Made by a program: the position numbers and the translations under genes. This document shows positions 1 to 6,822 of a stretch of DNA of 14,612 bases, one piece after another. Position 1 is the stretch's first letter; every line of letters starts with the position of its first letter. Source of the stretch: Actinomycetota bacterium (GTDB lineage Bacteria; Actinomycetota; Thermoleophilia; Gaiellales; Gaiellaceae); NCBI GenBank assembly GCA_016870235.1, contig VGCB01000011.1:1-14612 (forward strand), read 5' to 3'. The notes beneath the pieces are model-generated. The model saw nothing but the letters and a program-made list of their open reading frames with translations, made no database searches and was not told the DNA's origin.

Positions 1-662
1 AGGCGCTCGGGGTCGTACCACGGCCGCTCGTACCAGGGCGCCATCGGGTCGAAGAACTCGAACGACTCGAACAGGAGCTCGGTGAACCCGAGCGCCTCGT
101 AGAACGCGCGCGACCGCGCCATCTCGGCGACGCCGAACGCGACGTGGTTCACCCCCTCCGCTCGCGCGGGGCCGGGCAGCGAGCGCCAGAGACCCGTCCA
201 CTCGATCATCTCGAGCTTCGTGCCCCACGGGTCGGCGACGTAGGCGATGTCGAGCGTCACGCCCGCCGGCGGCACGTCGGCGCGCATCGGCGCCATCAGC
301 GAAGCGCCGCCGGCCGCCACGAGCGTGTCGTGCACGCCCCGGACGTCACGCACGTGCAGGCAGATCTCGCAGACGCCGATCTCGCCCCACGCCTGCCCCT
401 CCGGCACCGGCGGGGGCCCGTCGCCGTCGAGCACCTGCACGAGCTTGACGCGCCCTGCCCCGATCGGGGTGGCGCCGCTCGACTCGAGCATCGCGACCCG
501 CGCCAGCGGCACCCGACCCGCATAGGGCTCGACGGCGCGCAGCTCGCCCGTCCAGTCGAAGAGCACGCGGTCGAAGCCGACGTGATCGCCGTAGAAGCGG
601 ATCGCCTCGTCGACGTCGGAGACGCCGACGCCGACGTGGTCGACCCCCGCGAACAGGCTCAC
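1..662 (-). CDS. Two-domain VOC (glyoxalase/dioxygenase-fold) protein, C-terminus cut by window edge
   Basis: About 220 residues are visible, running off the left edge. Residues 5-155 form one complete vicinal-oxygen-chelate unit: N-terminal FAGVDHVGVGVSDVDEAIRF (His9), a second half opening at CEICLHV (His103) and closing at KLEMIEW (Glu151). This His/His/Glu layout resembles methylmalonyl-CoA epimerase-type metal sites. A second unit starts at about residue 171 (VNHVAFGV, His173; AFYEALGF) and is truncated, so the protein is a tandem VOC protein, as in many two-domain dioxygenases and lyases. The start is GTG at 660-662. Its first bases overlap the TGA of the DapA-family gene (GTGA), so it is probably translationally coupled and the last visible gene of this operon. 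The substrate is unknown. It could isomerise or cleave a product of the upstream lyase. The VOC assignment is firm; the reaction is not. Confidence 0.87.
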   Translation of the reverse strand, partial: MSLFAGVDHVGVGVSDVDEAIRFYGDHVGFDRVLFDWTGELRAVEPYAGRVPLARVAMLESSGATPIGAGRVKLVQVLDGDGPPPVPEGQAWGEIGVCEICLHVRDVRGVHDTLVAAGGASLMAPMRADVPPAGVTLDIAYVADPWGTKLEMIEWTGLWRSLPGPARAEGVNHVAFGVAEMARSRAFYEALGFTELLFESFEFFDPMAPWYERPWYDPER

Positions 663-1603
663 GCGCGCACCCCCTCGGGCAGGAGCCCGATCCCGACGAG
701 CGCCTCCCGGAGCTTCTCGAGGCTCGCGGGATCGGTGAGCGGCAACCGGGGCAGGCGCACGTCGCCGGTCGGCTGCCCGAGCATCCCCATCAGCACTTTG
801 AGCTGGCTCTGGTAGGCGGCGTAGACGCCGGCCCAACCGCCTGGTACCCAGAGCTTCGGGAAGAGCTCGTCGGTGCGGCGCGCGTGCTCGGAGGCGGCCT
901 CCGTGTTCTGACTCCAGACGTCCTCCCAGAACGCGGCGTCGCGCCGGCCCCAGAGCGAGCCGCCGCCGATGAAGCCGTCGCCGCCGTGCTCGAGCAGGAA
1001 CTCGAGCCCGGCCACGCTCATGAACGGGCCGAAGACCCGAACGCGATCGACGACCCGCTTCGTCGTCTCGCGGAACTGCTCGAAGCTCGGCGTCGAGTCC
1101 TTGATCGCGACGACGTTGCCGACGTCGGCGATCCGCGAGGCGAGGTCGGGGCCGATGTCGACGCTGCAGCCATGCGGCCAGTTGTAGACCATGAGCGGCG
1201 CGTCGACCCCGTCGGAGATGTCCTGGAAGTAGCGCACCGTCTCGTCTGGGAGCGTCTTCGAGTAGGGCGGCGGCGTCGAGCCGATCCCGGCGGCACCGAC
1301 CGACATCGCATGCCGGCCCAGCTCGATCGCGTCGCGCGCGGTGAGCGACGTGCAGCCGATCACGACGGGCACCCGGCCGGCGGCCGCCTCGATCGCGGTC
1401 TCGGCGACGCAGCGGCGCTCCTCCGGGGTCTGCGAGAACCACTCGCCCGTGGTGCCGTTGACGAAGATCCCGTAGATGCCCTCGCCGACGTACCACTCGA
1501 CGAGCGCCCGGAGCGTCTCGTAGTCGACCTCCGCGCCGCCGGGCGCGAACGGGGTCGGGCAGGCCGGCCAGTAGCCCTTCCAGTCGACGTCGTCTCTCGT
1601 CAT
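659..1603 (-). CDS. DapA-family (DHDPS/N-acetylneuraminate lyase superfamily) class I lyase
   Basis: A 314-residue TIM-barrel Schiff-base enzyme, close to the usual family length of about 290-310. The family marks are GTTGE at 50-54, the catalytic Tyr in VYNWP (Tyr140) and the Schiff-base lysine in AIKDS (Lys168). The Arg that follows the YN.P motif in true dihydrodipicolinate synthases is absent here (YNWPHGCS), which argues against lysine biosynthesis. Members next to a two-subunit FAD amino-acid dehydrogenase are often pyrroline-4-hydroxy-2-carboxylate deaminases of the hydroxyproline route, a plausible but unproven role here. Keto-deoxy sugar acid aldolase is the main alternative. ATG at 1601-1603 is preceded by GAGGAG with a 6-nt spacer; this ribosome site overlaps the stop codon of the DAO gene upstream, so the genes are co-transcribed. 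The stop overlaps the GTG of the VOC gene. Confidence 0.9.
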   Translation of the reverse strand: MTRDDVDWKGYWPACPTPFAPGGAEVDYETLRALVEWYVGEGIYGIFVNGTTGEWFSQTPEERRCVAETAIEAAAGRVPVVIGCTSLTARDAIELGRHAMSVGAAGIGSTPPPYSKTLPDETVRYFQDISDGVDAPLMVYNWPHGCSVDIGPDLASRIADVGNVVAIKDSTPSFEQFRETTKRVVDRVRVFGPFMSVAGLEFLLEHGGDGFIGGGSLWGRRDAAFWEDVWSQNTEAASEHARRTDELFPKLWVPGGWAGVYAAYQSQLKVLMGMLGQPTGDVRLPRLPLTDPASLEKLREALVGIGLLPEGVRA

Positions 1604-1613
1604 CTGCGTCTCC

Positions 1614-2855
1614 TCAGGTCGTCGTCGTTGCGTTCGCGAACCGGTCGACGTCGTAGTCGGGGGGGAACGACGTCCGGGCGCCGGTCATCGACTCTGCCAG
1701 CTGGCGCGCCATCAGCGGGCTGAGGGTGAAGCCGGTGGTCGCCATCAGGCTGTGGTAGCCGGGCACGCGCGCCGACTCGCCGACCATCGGCGCCAGGTCG
1801 GGGGTGAAGGCCATCACGCCCGACCACGTGCGGACGACGCGGACGTCGGCGAGGAACGGCACCACGTCGACTGCGACGGCGGCGTTCCCGGCCATGCTCT
1901 GCCAGATGGTCGAGTACCGGTGCGGTCGGGCCTCCGGCCGCGCGGGCCAGCCGCCGCCGAGGATGAAGGTGCCGTTCGAGGCCTGCTTCAGCGTCAGCCG
2001 GCGCCCGATGTGCTGCACCATCGGCTTCAGCACGTGCTCGCGCGGCTCGGTCACGTTGATGTGGAGGCCGTCGCCGCGGATCGGCAGGTCGAGCCCGACG
2101 TGCCGTGCGATCTCGCTCGCCCAGGCGCCGCCGGCGTTGACGAGCCGGTGCGCCGTGATCGTGCCGGACGAAGTGGGGACGGCGAACCGGCGCGCGCCCG
2201 CGTCCTGGTCGGCGGCGATCCCGGTGACCTCGACATGCGTCCGGATCGTCGCTCCGGCCTGCGCGGCCCGAAGCGCGAAGAGCGGGGTCGCGAGCGCCGG
2301 GTTCGCGTGCCCCTCCTCCGGGCAGTACGTGGCGCCGAGAACCCGGTCGGCGAGGTAGGGAGCGAAGTCCCGCAGCTCGCGCCCGGTCAGCACCTCGACC
2401 TCGAGGCCAGCCTCCCGCTCGAGCTCGCGCTTGTCTTGGAGGAGCTGCAGCTCCTCCTCCGTCTCCGCCACCATCAGGCCGCCGGTCGTGTGGATGTCGA
2501 GCGGCCCGTCGAGCTCGCGCTCGAGCTCGGCCCAGACCTCGGCTGCCTCGACGTGGAGCCGCACCTCGGTCAGGAGCTTGCCCCGGATGTTCCCCGTCTC
2601 CATCGCCGTCAGCTGGTGCAGCGCGATCTGGAAGTGGAAGCTGCCTGCGTTCGTGCCTGAGGCCTCGCGGTTCAGCTCGCCGCGCTCGACGAGCACGACC
2701 TCGACGCCCTCGCGGGCCAGGTAGTAGGCGATCGCCGCCCCGGCGAGGCCGCCGCCGACCACGAGCACGTCGGTCTCGGCCGGCAGCGCGCCCGCGGTCG
2801 CGCTCGCGGGCAGCCAGCCGCCGGTCGGGGCGAGGGAGGTGAGCTGGACGTCCAT
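1614..2855 (-). CDS. FAD-dependent DAO-family oxidoreductase (beta subunit, HcnC/OoxB/D-hydroxyproline-dehydrogenase-like)
   Basis: 413 residues. The Rossmann dinucleotide motif VVGGGLAGAA lies at about 32-41, after an approximately 28-residue N-terminal extension, with a REASGTNAGSFH segment (63-74) typical of sarcosine-oxidase-beta/glycine-oxidase relatives. The C-terminal part carries TWSGVMAFTPD and ATTGFTLSP, the usual FAD-closing segments. The family oxidises secondary or alpha-amino groups of glycine, sarcosine, proline derivatives or opines to the imine. The gene follows the larger FAD/[2Fe-2S] subunit with a one-base overlap (TGATG) and has no clear ribosome site of its own, as expected for translationally coupled subunits of one complex. 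Together with that partner the gene matches the HcnB/HcnC, OoxA/OoxB and heteromeric D-hydroxyproline dehydrogenase arrangement. The substrate cannot be read from sequence; D-hydroxyproline, D-proline, glycine or an opine are candidates. Confidence 0.9.
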   Translation of the reverse strand: MDVQLTSLAPTGGWLPASATAGALPAETDVLVVGGGLAGAAIAYYLAREGVEVVLVERGELNREASGTNAGSFHFQIALHQLTAMETGNIRGKLLTEVRLHVEAAEVWAELERELDGPLDIHTTGGLMVAETEEELQLLQDKRELEREAGLEVEVLTGRELRDFAPYLADRVLGATYCPEEGHANPALATPLFALRAAQAGATIRTHVEVTGIAADQDAGARRFAVPTSSGTITAHRLVNAGGAWASEIARHVGLDLPIRGDGLHINVTEPREHVLKPMVQHIGRRLTLKQASNGTFILGGGWPARPEARPHRYSTIWQSMAGNAAVAVDVVPFLADVRVVRTWSGVMAFTPDLAPMVGESARVPGYHSLMATTGFTLSPLMARQLAESMTGARTSFPPDYDVDRFANATTTT

Positions 2856-4291
2856 CAGTCTGGTGTGAAGAATCGCAGATCCTCGACCGACGCGTCCGCC
2901 ACCGCGCCGAGCGGCACCGGCCGGATCGGCGGGCGCGGCGTCGAGACGGGGACGTCGCCGATCCCGACGCCGTGCCGGCGCGCAAGCATCGCGGCGATCT
3001 GGCGCTGGCAGCTCCGCCCCTGGCAGAGGCCCATGCCGACGCGGGTGAGGCTCTTGACGAGGTTCGGGTCTCCGGTCGTCGAGAGCGCGGCGTCGAGCTC
3101 GCCGAGCGTCCGTCCCTCGCAGCGGCAGACAATCGTCTCCGGCGTCGCCAGTTCGTAGATCCCGCGGCCGACCGGGTGGAGCGGCACGAGCGCGCGGCGG
3201 AACGCCTCTTTGGTGGCGAGCCGCCGCCGTACCGCGTCCGCTCGCGCGGAGGCTGTCTCCGGCGTGATCGCTTCAAGTGCGACGAGGGCGCCGAGAGCCG
3301 CGAGCTTGCCCTCATCGATCGCGACGTACGAGCCGGTGATCCCGGTGCCGTCGCCTGCCGCCGAGACTCCGGGGACGGTGGTCCGAAGCCACTCGTCGCG
3401 GACGGCGACGGGGCCTCCCAGATCCTCGTCGTAGGTGAAGTCGCAGCCGGCGAGCCGGAGGAGCTCGACCGAGGGAAAGAAGCCGTAGCCGAGGCAGAGG
3501 CAGTCCGCTGCGATTCGCTCCTCGGTGCCCGGGAGCGGACACCAGTCGCGGTCGGCGGCAGCATGCACGACCTCCTCGATGCGGCCGTCGCCCTCAGCCC
3601 GAACGACGATGCGCCGGTGGCGGATGTGGACGCGGCGTCGCAGGAGCGAGAGTCGGTAGGCGGCCGCGTCGCGCAGGAGAGCCTCGTTGCCGTGGGCCGC
3701 GCGCACGAGCCGGAGGACGTCCTTCGGCCCAGGCGGCGGGCCCGCTTCGAGAACGACGCGGACGTTGGCGCCGAGGTTGCGCAGCTGCGCGGGGAACGCG
3801 AGTGCCACCGGCCCGCTCCCGGCGAAGACGATCTGCTCACCGGGGAGCACGTGCTGCGTCTTCACGAGCGTCTGCGCGCCGCCGGCGGTGACGACGCCGG
3901 GGAGTGTCCACCCGGAGAAGACGACCGGACGATCGTGGGCGCCGGGCGCGAGGATGACGTGCCGGGCCTCGAGCGCGGAGGCCTCGCGGCCGTCCTCCAC
4001 GAGGACGAGCGACGTGCCGCGGATCGCCACGACCGCTGTGCGCAGGAGGACGTCGGCGCCGGATCGCTCAGCGCCCTCGATCAGCGCCCGGCCGCGGACG
4101 AAGTCCCTGCCGACCGCACGCGGGTCGGTGACGCGGAAGCCGGGGCCGGGCTGCTTGAAGATCTGGCCGCCGAGCGTCGCGCGCTCGTCGATCAGCGCGA
4201 CGGAGAGCCCCGAGCCGGCGGCCTCGATCGCTGCGGCGAGCCCTGCGGGCCCGCCGCCGACGATCGCGAGATCGGCAGAGGCGCCTCTCAT
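2855..4291 (-). CDS. FAD/NAD(P)-dependent dehydrogenase with C-terminal BFD-like [2Fe-2S] domain (alpha subunit, HcnB/OoxA-like)
   Basis: 478 residues from the chosen ATG (4289-4291). FAD motif GGGPAG is at 12-17 right after the start, and a second dinucleotide motif GSGPVA at 158-163. A pyridine-nucleotide-disulfide-oxidoreductase core (AAGDGTGITG, 311-320) is followed by a BFD-like [2Fe-2S] domain with Cys389 and Cys391 (CRCEG) and Cys423 and Cys428 (CQGRSC). This is the layout of the alpha subunits of hydrogen cyanide synthase, octopine/nopaline oxidase and heteromeric D-hydroxyproline dehydrogenase, which pass electrons from the beta subunit. The start was chosen because GGAGG sits 3 nt upstream and the FAD fold begins immediately; the frame stays open further upstream, but that extension is Arg-rich and looks non-coding. 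The small ferredoxin-like third subunit seen in many such complexes is not encoded next to it. First recognisable gene of the operon. Confidence 0.9.
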   Translation of the reverse strand: MRGASADLAIVGGGPAGLAAAIEAAGSGLSVALIDERATLGGQIFKQPGPGFRVTDPRAVGRDFVRGRALIEGAERSGADVLLRTAVVAIRGTSLVLVEDGREASALEARHVILAPGAHDRPVVFSGWTLPGVVTAGGAQTLVKTQHVLPGEQIVFAGSGPVALAFPAQLRNLGANVRVVLEAGPPPGPKDVLRLVRAAHGNEALLRDAAAYRLSLLRRRVHIRHRRIVVRAEGDGRIEEVVHAAADRDWCPLPGTEERIAADCLCLGYGFFPSVELLRLAGCDFTYDEDLGGPVAVRDEWLRTTVPGVSAAGDGTGITGSYVAIDEGKLAALGALVALEAITPETASARADAVRRRLATKEAFRRALVPLHPVGRGIYELATPETIVCRCEGRTLGELDAALSTTGDPNLVKSLTRVGMGLCQGRSCQRQIAAMLARRHGVGIGDVPVSTPRPPIRPVPLGAVADASVEDLRFFTPD

Positions 4292-4428
4292 CGTCCTCCG
4301 CATAACCCGCCGGCTCCCACAGGGAGGCCCGCAGCCGGAACGCATGGTCCGGCCTCGACGACACCCGGGCGCTCGATGAGCGCCTGACCGGTTCGGACGA
4401 ACGCGTCCAGCTGGTCGGCGTCGGTCAC
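4288..4428 (-). CDS. Possible small ORF (46 aa) ahead of the dehydrogenase alpha subunit
   Basis: Starting at GTG (4426-4428), 46 codons read VTDADQLDAFVRTGQALIER and onward to LCGGR, then a TGA that overlaps the ATG of the alpha subunit as ATGA. The first 30 or so codons have the strong G/C third-position bias of the real genes; the last 15 or so do not. No ribosome site precedes the GTG, and the frame stays open upstream without a convincing start. It could be a short leader peptide that couples translation to the alpha subunit, the remnant 3' end of a lost gene, or a chance open frame in GC-rich DNA. It does not resemble the Cys-rich ferredoxin-like small subunit expected at this place. 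I do not recognise the sequence. Confidence 0.25.
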   Translation of the reverse strand: MTDADQLDAFVRTGQALIERPGVVEAGPCVPAAGLPVGAGGLCGGR

Positions 4429-4542
4429 GAGGGCCGACGCCGACGTCCGCGCGCGTGTTCGCTCGGTTGACGCAACGTGCGGATCGTGAACCCTCGCGAT
4501 CACCCGTGTCAAGCGGAGACTTCCGCAACCCTGGAGGGGGCG
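4292..4542. promoter_or_regulatory. Divergent intergenic region between dehydrogenase operon and glycosyltransferase gene
   Basis: About 250 bases separate two divergently read genes, so promoters for both should lie here. Visible elements: TTGACG at 4467-4472 (a good -35-like hexamer for the plus strand, but with no convincing -10 about 17 bases later); GTTG-ACG-CAAC, a short interrupted palindrome at 4466-4476; and a 5-bp inverted repeat GATCG/CGATC (4482-4486 and 4497-4501, 10-base loop). The left part holds the possible 46-codon reading frame on the minus strand. No regulator gene sits in this gap. Individual promoter calls are weak. Confidence 0.4.
4533..4537 (+). promoter_or_regulatory. 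Ribosome binding site deciding the start of the glycosyltransferase-methyltransferase gene
   Basis: GGAGG lies 5 nt before the ATG at 4543. The next in-frame ATG (4600) has only a GGGAG abutting it, too close to serve well, so the earlier start is preferred. The 19 codons between the two starts have weaker G/C third-position bias, which leaves some doubt. Confidence 0.55.
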
Positions 4543-5946
4543 ATGGCCCGTCGGACGGGAGGATCTAAACCACGCGAGGATCACGGCGATCACGGGAGCA
4601 TGTCTCGCGGGGTCCTCTTCGTCGCTACGGGAGACCGCTGCCGGCGCGAGGTCTCGGAGGCTGTTGCGTTCCTCGCGCGCACGAACCCGGCCTTCCCGGT
4701 GACCGTCTGCACGGACGACGTCGGGGCGCTCGAACCGATCCGCTCGCTCGGGGCGCAGCTCGTCAGGCTCGACCGATCGACGCAGACGCTCGCCGACAAG
4801 GTCGCCGGGCTGCAGCTCACCCCCTACGACCGGACGCTCTTCCTCGATACCGACGCGTTCCTCGCCGGACGAGCCGACGACGTGCCGAGCCTCCTCGATC
4901 GGTTCGATCTCGCGGCCGCGCACGCCCCGGGACGGTCGGGCGCGAGGGTCCACATGTACGAGAGCGACGACCTTCCCTCCGCCTTCCCGCAGCTCAACAC
5001 GGGAGTGATCGCGCTCCGGCGCGGCCCGGTCGTCCGCCGCACGCTCGAGCGGTGGGCGGAGATCTACGCTGCGAGCCCACACCATCGCCACGACCAGCCC
5101 GCGTTCCGGCGGGCGGTGTACGAGTCGGGCGCCGCGGTCGCGGTCGTCCCGCCCGAGTGGAACGCGCTCGCCGGCCCCGCCTACTACTCGGGCCCGGTGC
5201 AGGTGCTTCACGTGCACGGTCTCACCGCCGACGAGGCGGCCGTCAGAGTCGCCCGGCTCAACGCGACCACGGGACCGCGGCTCGTGACACCGTCGGGCGA
5301 GATCCTCGAGGCGCCGGTGCCGACCCTCACCGGGGAGCGGACGTCTCAGCGCACCTACAGCGTTCGCGCCCGTTCGGACATCCCGCACCTCCTCAACCGG
5401 CTCGGCCTCCTGGGGACTGGTGTCGAGGTGGGCGTCAAGGAGGGGAAGTACTCGGAGGCCATCCTCGAGGGCTGGCAGGGACGGCTCCTCGTCTCCGTCG
5501 ATCCCTGGCTCGAGGCGGAGCCGGGCGAGTATGTCGACATCGCGAACGTCCCCCAGGAACGGCACGACACCTTCCTCGCCGCCACGCAGGCGCGGCTCTC
5601 GCGGTTCGGCCGCCGCAGCCAGATCTGGCGACTGACGGGAGACGAGGCGGCGACGCGGATCGCGGACTCGTCCCTGGACTTCGTGTACCTCGACGCCCGT
5701 CACGACTACGCGTCCGTGCAAAACGATCTCGCCGTGTGGTTTCCCAAGGTCCGGCCCGGCGGCATCGTCGCGGGTCACGACTACCTCGACGGGGACCTCC
5801 CGGAGGGCGTCTTCGGCGTGCGATCGGCTGTCGACGAGTTCTTCGGCGCTCTCGGACTTGGCGTGGGCTCCACCACGGCCGAGCCCGCCACCTTCCCCTC
5901 GTGGCTCGTCCGGCTCCCTGCCGTCTCCCTCTCACGGGCGAGCTGA
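4543..5946 (+). CDS. Fused glycosyltransferase (GT8-like) and class I SAM-dependent methyltransferase (Methyltransf_24-like)
   Basis: 467 residues. The N-terminal half (about 20-240) looks like a nucleotide-sugar glycosyltransferase: beta-strand start RGVLFVATGD, the metal-binding DTD of LFLDTDAFL (102-104), LNTGVIALRR (151-160), HDQPAF (183-188) and HVHG (223-226), the order found in GT8-type retaining enzymes. The C-terminal part (about 285-455) is a methyltransferase: GVEVGVKEGKYSEAIL (motif I, about 293-308), acidic VSVDPW (Asp320), VYLDARHDYASV (381-392) and PKVRPGGIVAGHDY (401-414), typical of Methyltransf_24-like proteins. The product would be a glycosylated and methylated small molecule or cell-surface glycan; the acceptor is unknown. 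There is no signal peptide or membrane segment. It stands alone on its strand, divergent from the dehydrogenase operon and convergent with an SDR gene, so it is probably unrelated to the flanking catabolism. Start uncertain (4543 or 4600). Confidence 0.85.
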   Translation: MARRTGGSKPREDHGDHGSMSRGVLFVATGDRCRREVSEAVAFLARTNPAFPVTVCTDDVGALEPIRSLGAQLVRLDRSTQTLADKVAGLQLTPYDRTLFLDTDAFLAGRADDVPSLLDRFDLAAAHAPGRSGARVHMYESDDLPSAFPQLNTGVIALRRGPVVRRTLERWAEIYAASPHHRHDQPAFRRAVYESGAAVAVVPPEWNALAGPAYYSGPVQVLHVHGLTADEAAVRVARLNATTGPRLVTPSGEILEAPVPTLTGERTSQRTYSVRARSDIPHLLNRLGLLGTGVEVGVKEGKYSEAILEGWQGRLLVSVDPWLEAEPGEYVDIANVPQERHDTFLAATQARLSRFGRRSQIWRLTGDEAATRIADSSLDFVYLDARHDYASVQNDLAVWFPKVRPGGIVAGHDYLDGDLPEGVFGVRSAVDEFFGALGLGVGSTTAEPATFPSWLVRLPAVSLSRAS

Positions 5947-5984
5947 CGGCGACGCCGCCGCGCGGCGCCGCACCGGGGCCGGGG
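5947..5984. terminator. GC-rich dyads in convergent gap, possible weak terminator
   Basis: The 38-base gap between two convergent genes contains CGGCG-A-CGCCG and a perfect GCCGCGCGGC palindrome. No T-run follows on either strand, so intrinsic termination is uncertain; the structure may only reflect composition. Confidence 0.25.
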
Positions 5985-6734
5985 CTACGCGAGCCAGCCG
6001 CCGTCCACGGCGAGCACGTGGCCGGTCACGTACGACGCGCGATCGGAGACGAGGAAGGAGACCGCCGCCGCGATCTCCTCCGCCCGCCCGAGCCGGCCGA
6101 GCGGGATGCGCGCCGGCCCGAGCGCAGCGAGGTCCTCCGCCGAGGCGAGGCCGAGCGTGAGATCGGTCTCGACCGTGCCGGGAGCGACCGCGTTGACCCG
6201 GATCCCGTGCGGCGCGAGCTCGCGGGCGGCGGCCTGGGTGAGGATCCGCACCGCTCCCTTCGAGGCGTCGTAGGCGGTCATCGGCCCGGTCGAGGCCGTG
6301 AAGCCGGACGTGGAGCAGGTCGTGACGATGCTGCCGGAGCCGCGCGGGATCATCGCCCGCGCCGACGCCTGGACGACGAAGAAGACGCCGCGGACGTTGA
6401 CGTCCATCAGCCGGTCGTACTCCTCGGCCTCGACCTCGACGAGCGGGCGGCGGAAGGCGACGCCGGCGTTCGCGACGACGGCCGCGAGCGCGGTCTCCGC
6501 GTCCGCCTCGGTGATCGCGCGGCGGATCGCGGCGACGTCGCGGACGTCGAGCTCCCTCGCGCGTGCGGAGAGACCGTCGGCCTCCAGCGTCGCCGCGCAC
6601 TCCTCGGCCGCGTCGAGATCGACGTCGGCGACGACGACGTCGAAGCCGTCCTCGGCGAGCGCGCGGCTGATCCCCCGCCCGATTCCCCGCGCGCCGCCGG
6701 TGACGAGTGCGCCTCGACGGTCAGCGTGCGCCAT
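5985..6734 (-). CDS. SDR-family NAD(P)-dependent oxidoreductase (FabG-like)
   Basis: 249 residues, the typical classical short-chain dehydrogenase size. Cofactor motif TGGARGIG is at 12-19, acidic Asp63 in LDVRD, NAG at 89-91, Asn113 (DVNVRG), serines at 141/143, and the catalytic YDASK (Tyr155, Lys159), followed by the closing AVDGGWLA. Aspartates after beta-2 (VVVADVDLD, about 34-41) suggest NAD(H) rather than NADP(H). It oxidises or reduces a hydroxyl/keto group; the substrate cannot be inferred. ATG at 6732-6734 has only a weak GAGA-like ribosome site. It lies 88 nt downstream of a second SDR gene and is read in the same direction, probably as the last gene of the LLM-SDR-SDR operon. Its 3' end converges with the glycosyltransferase gene across 38 very GC-rich bases. 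Confidence 0.9.
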   Translation of the reverse strand: MAHADRRGALVTGGARGIGRGISRALAEDGFDVVVADVDLDAAEECAATLEADGLSARARELDVRDVAAIRRAITEADAETALAAVVANAGVAFRRPLVEVEAEEYDRLMDVNVRGVFFVVQASARAMIPRGSGSIVTTCSTSGFTASTGPMTAYDASKGAVRILTQAAARELAPHGIRVNAVAPGTVETDLTLGLASAEDLAALGPARIPLGRLGRAEEIAAAVSFLVSDRASYVTGHVLAVDGGWLA

Positions 6735-6822
6735 CTATCTCGATCCCGGAAGTCGAGACGCGAAGCGGCCGGTGATGCGGCTGCCCCTCCGCCGGCATCG
6801 TCCTCTGCTCACGAAGGCCATG

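Noticed and set aside
659..1603. Housekeeping dihydrodipicolinate synthase of lysine biosynthesis
   Set aside because: The substrate-binding Arg after the YN.P motif is missing, and the operon partners are catabolic oxidoreductases.
1600..3840. A 746-codon open frame on the minus strand overlapping the dehydrogenase subunits and the lyase boundary
   Set aside because: Arg/Ser/Ala-rich low-complexity translation with no motifs, out of frame with two well-supported genes; a GC-rich shadow.
4288..5778. Long minus-strand open frame antisense to the glycosyltransferase-methyltransferase gene
   Set aside because: Its translation is Arg/Glu/Asp-rich with no family motifs, while the plus strand has clear GT and methyltransferase motifs. 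Only the short 3' end outside that gene (4288-4428) is kept as a weak candidate.
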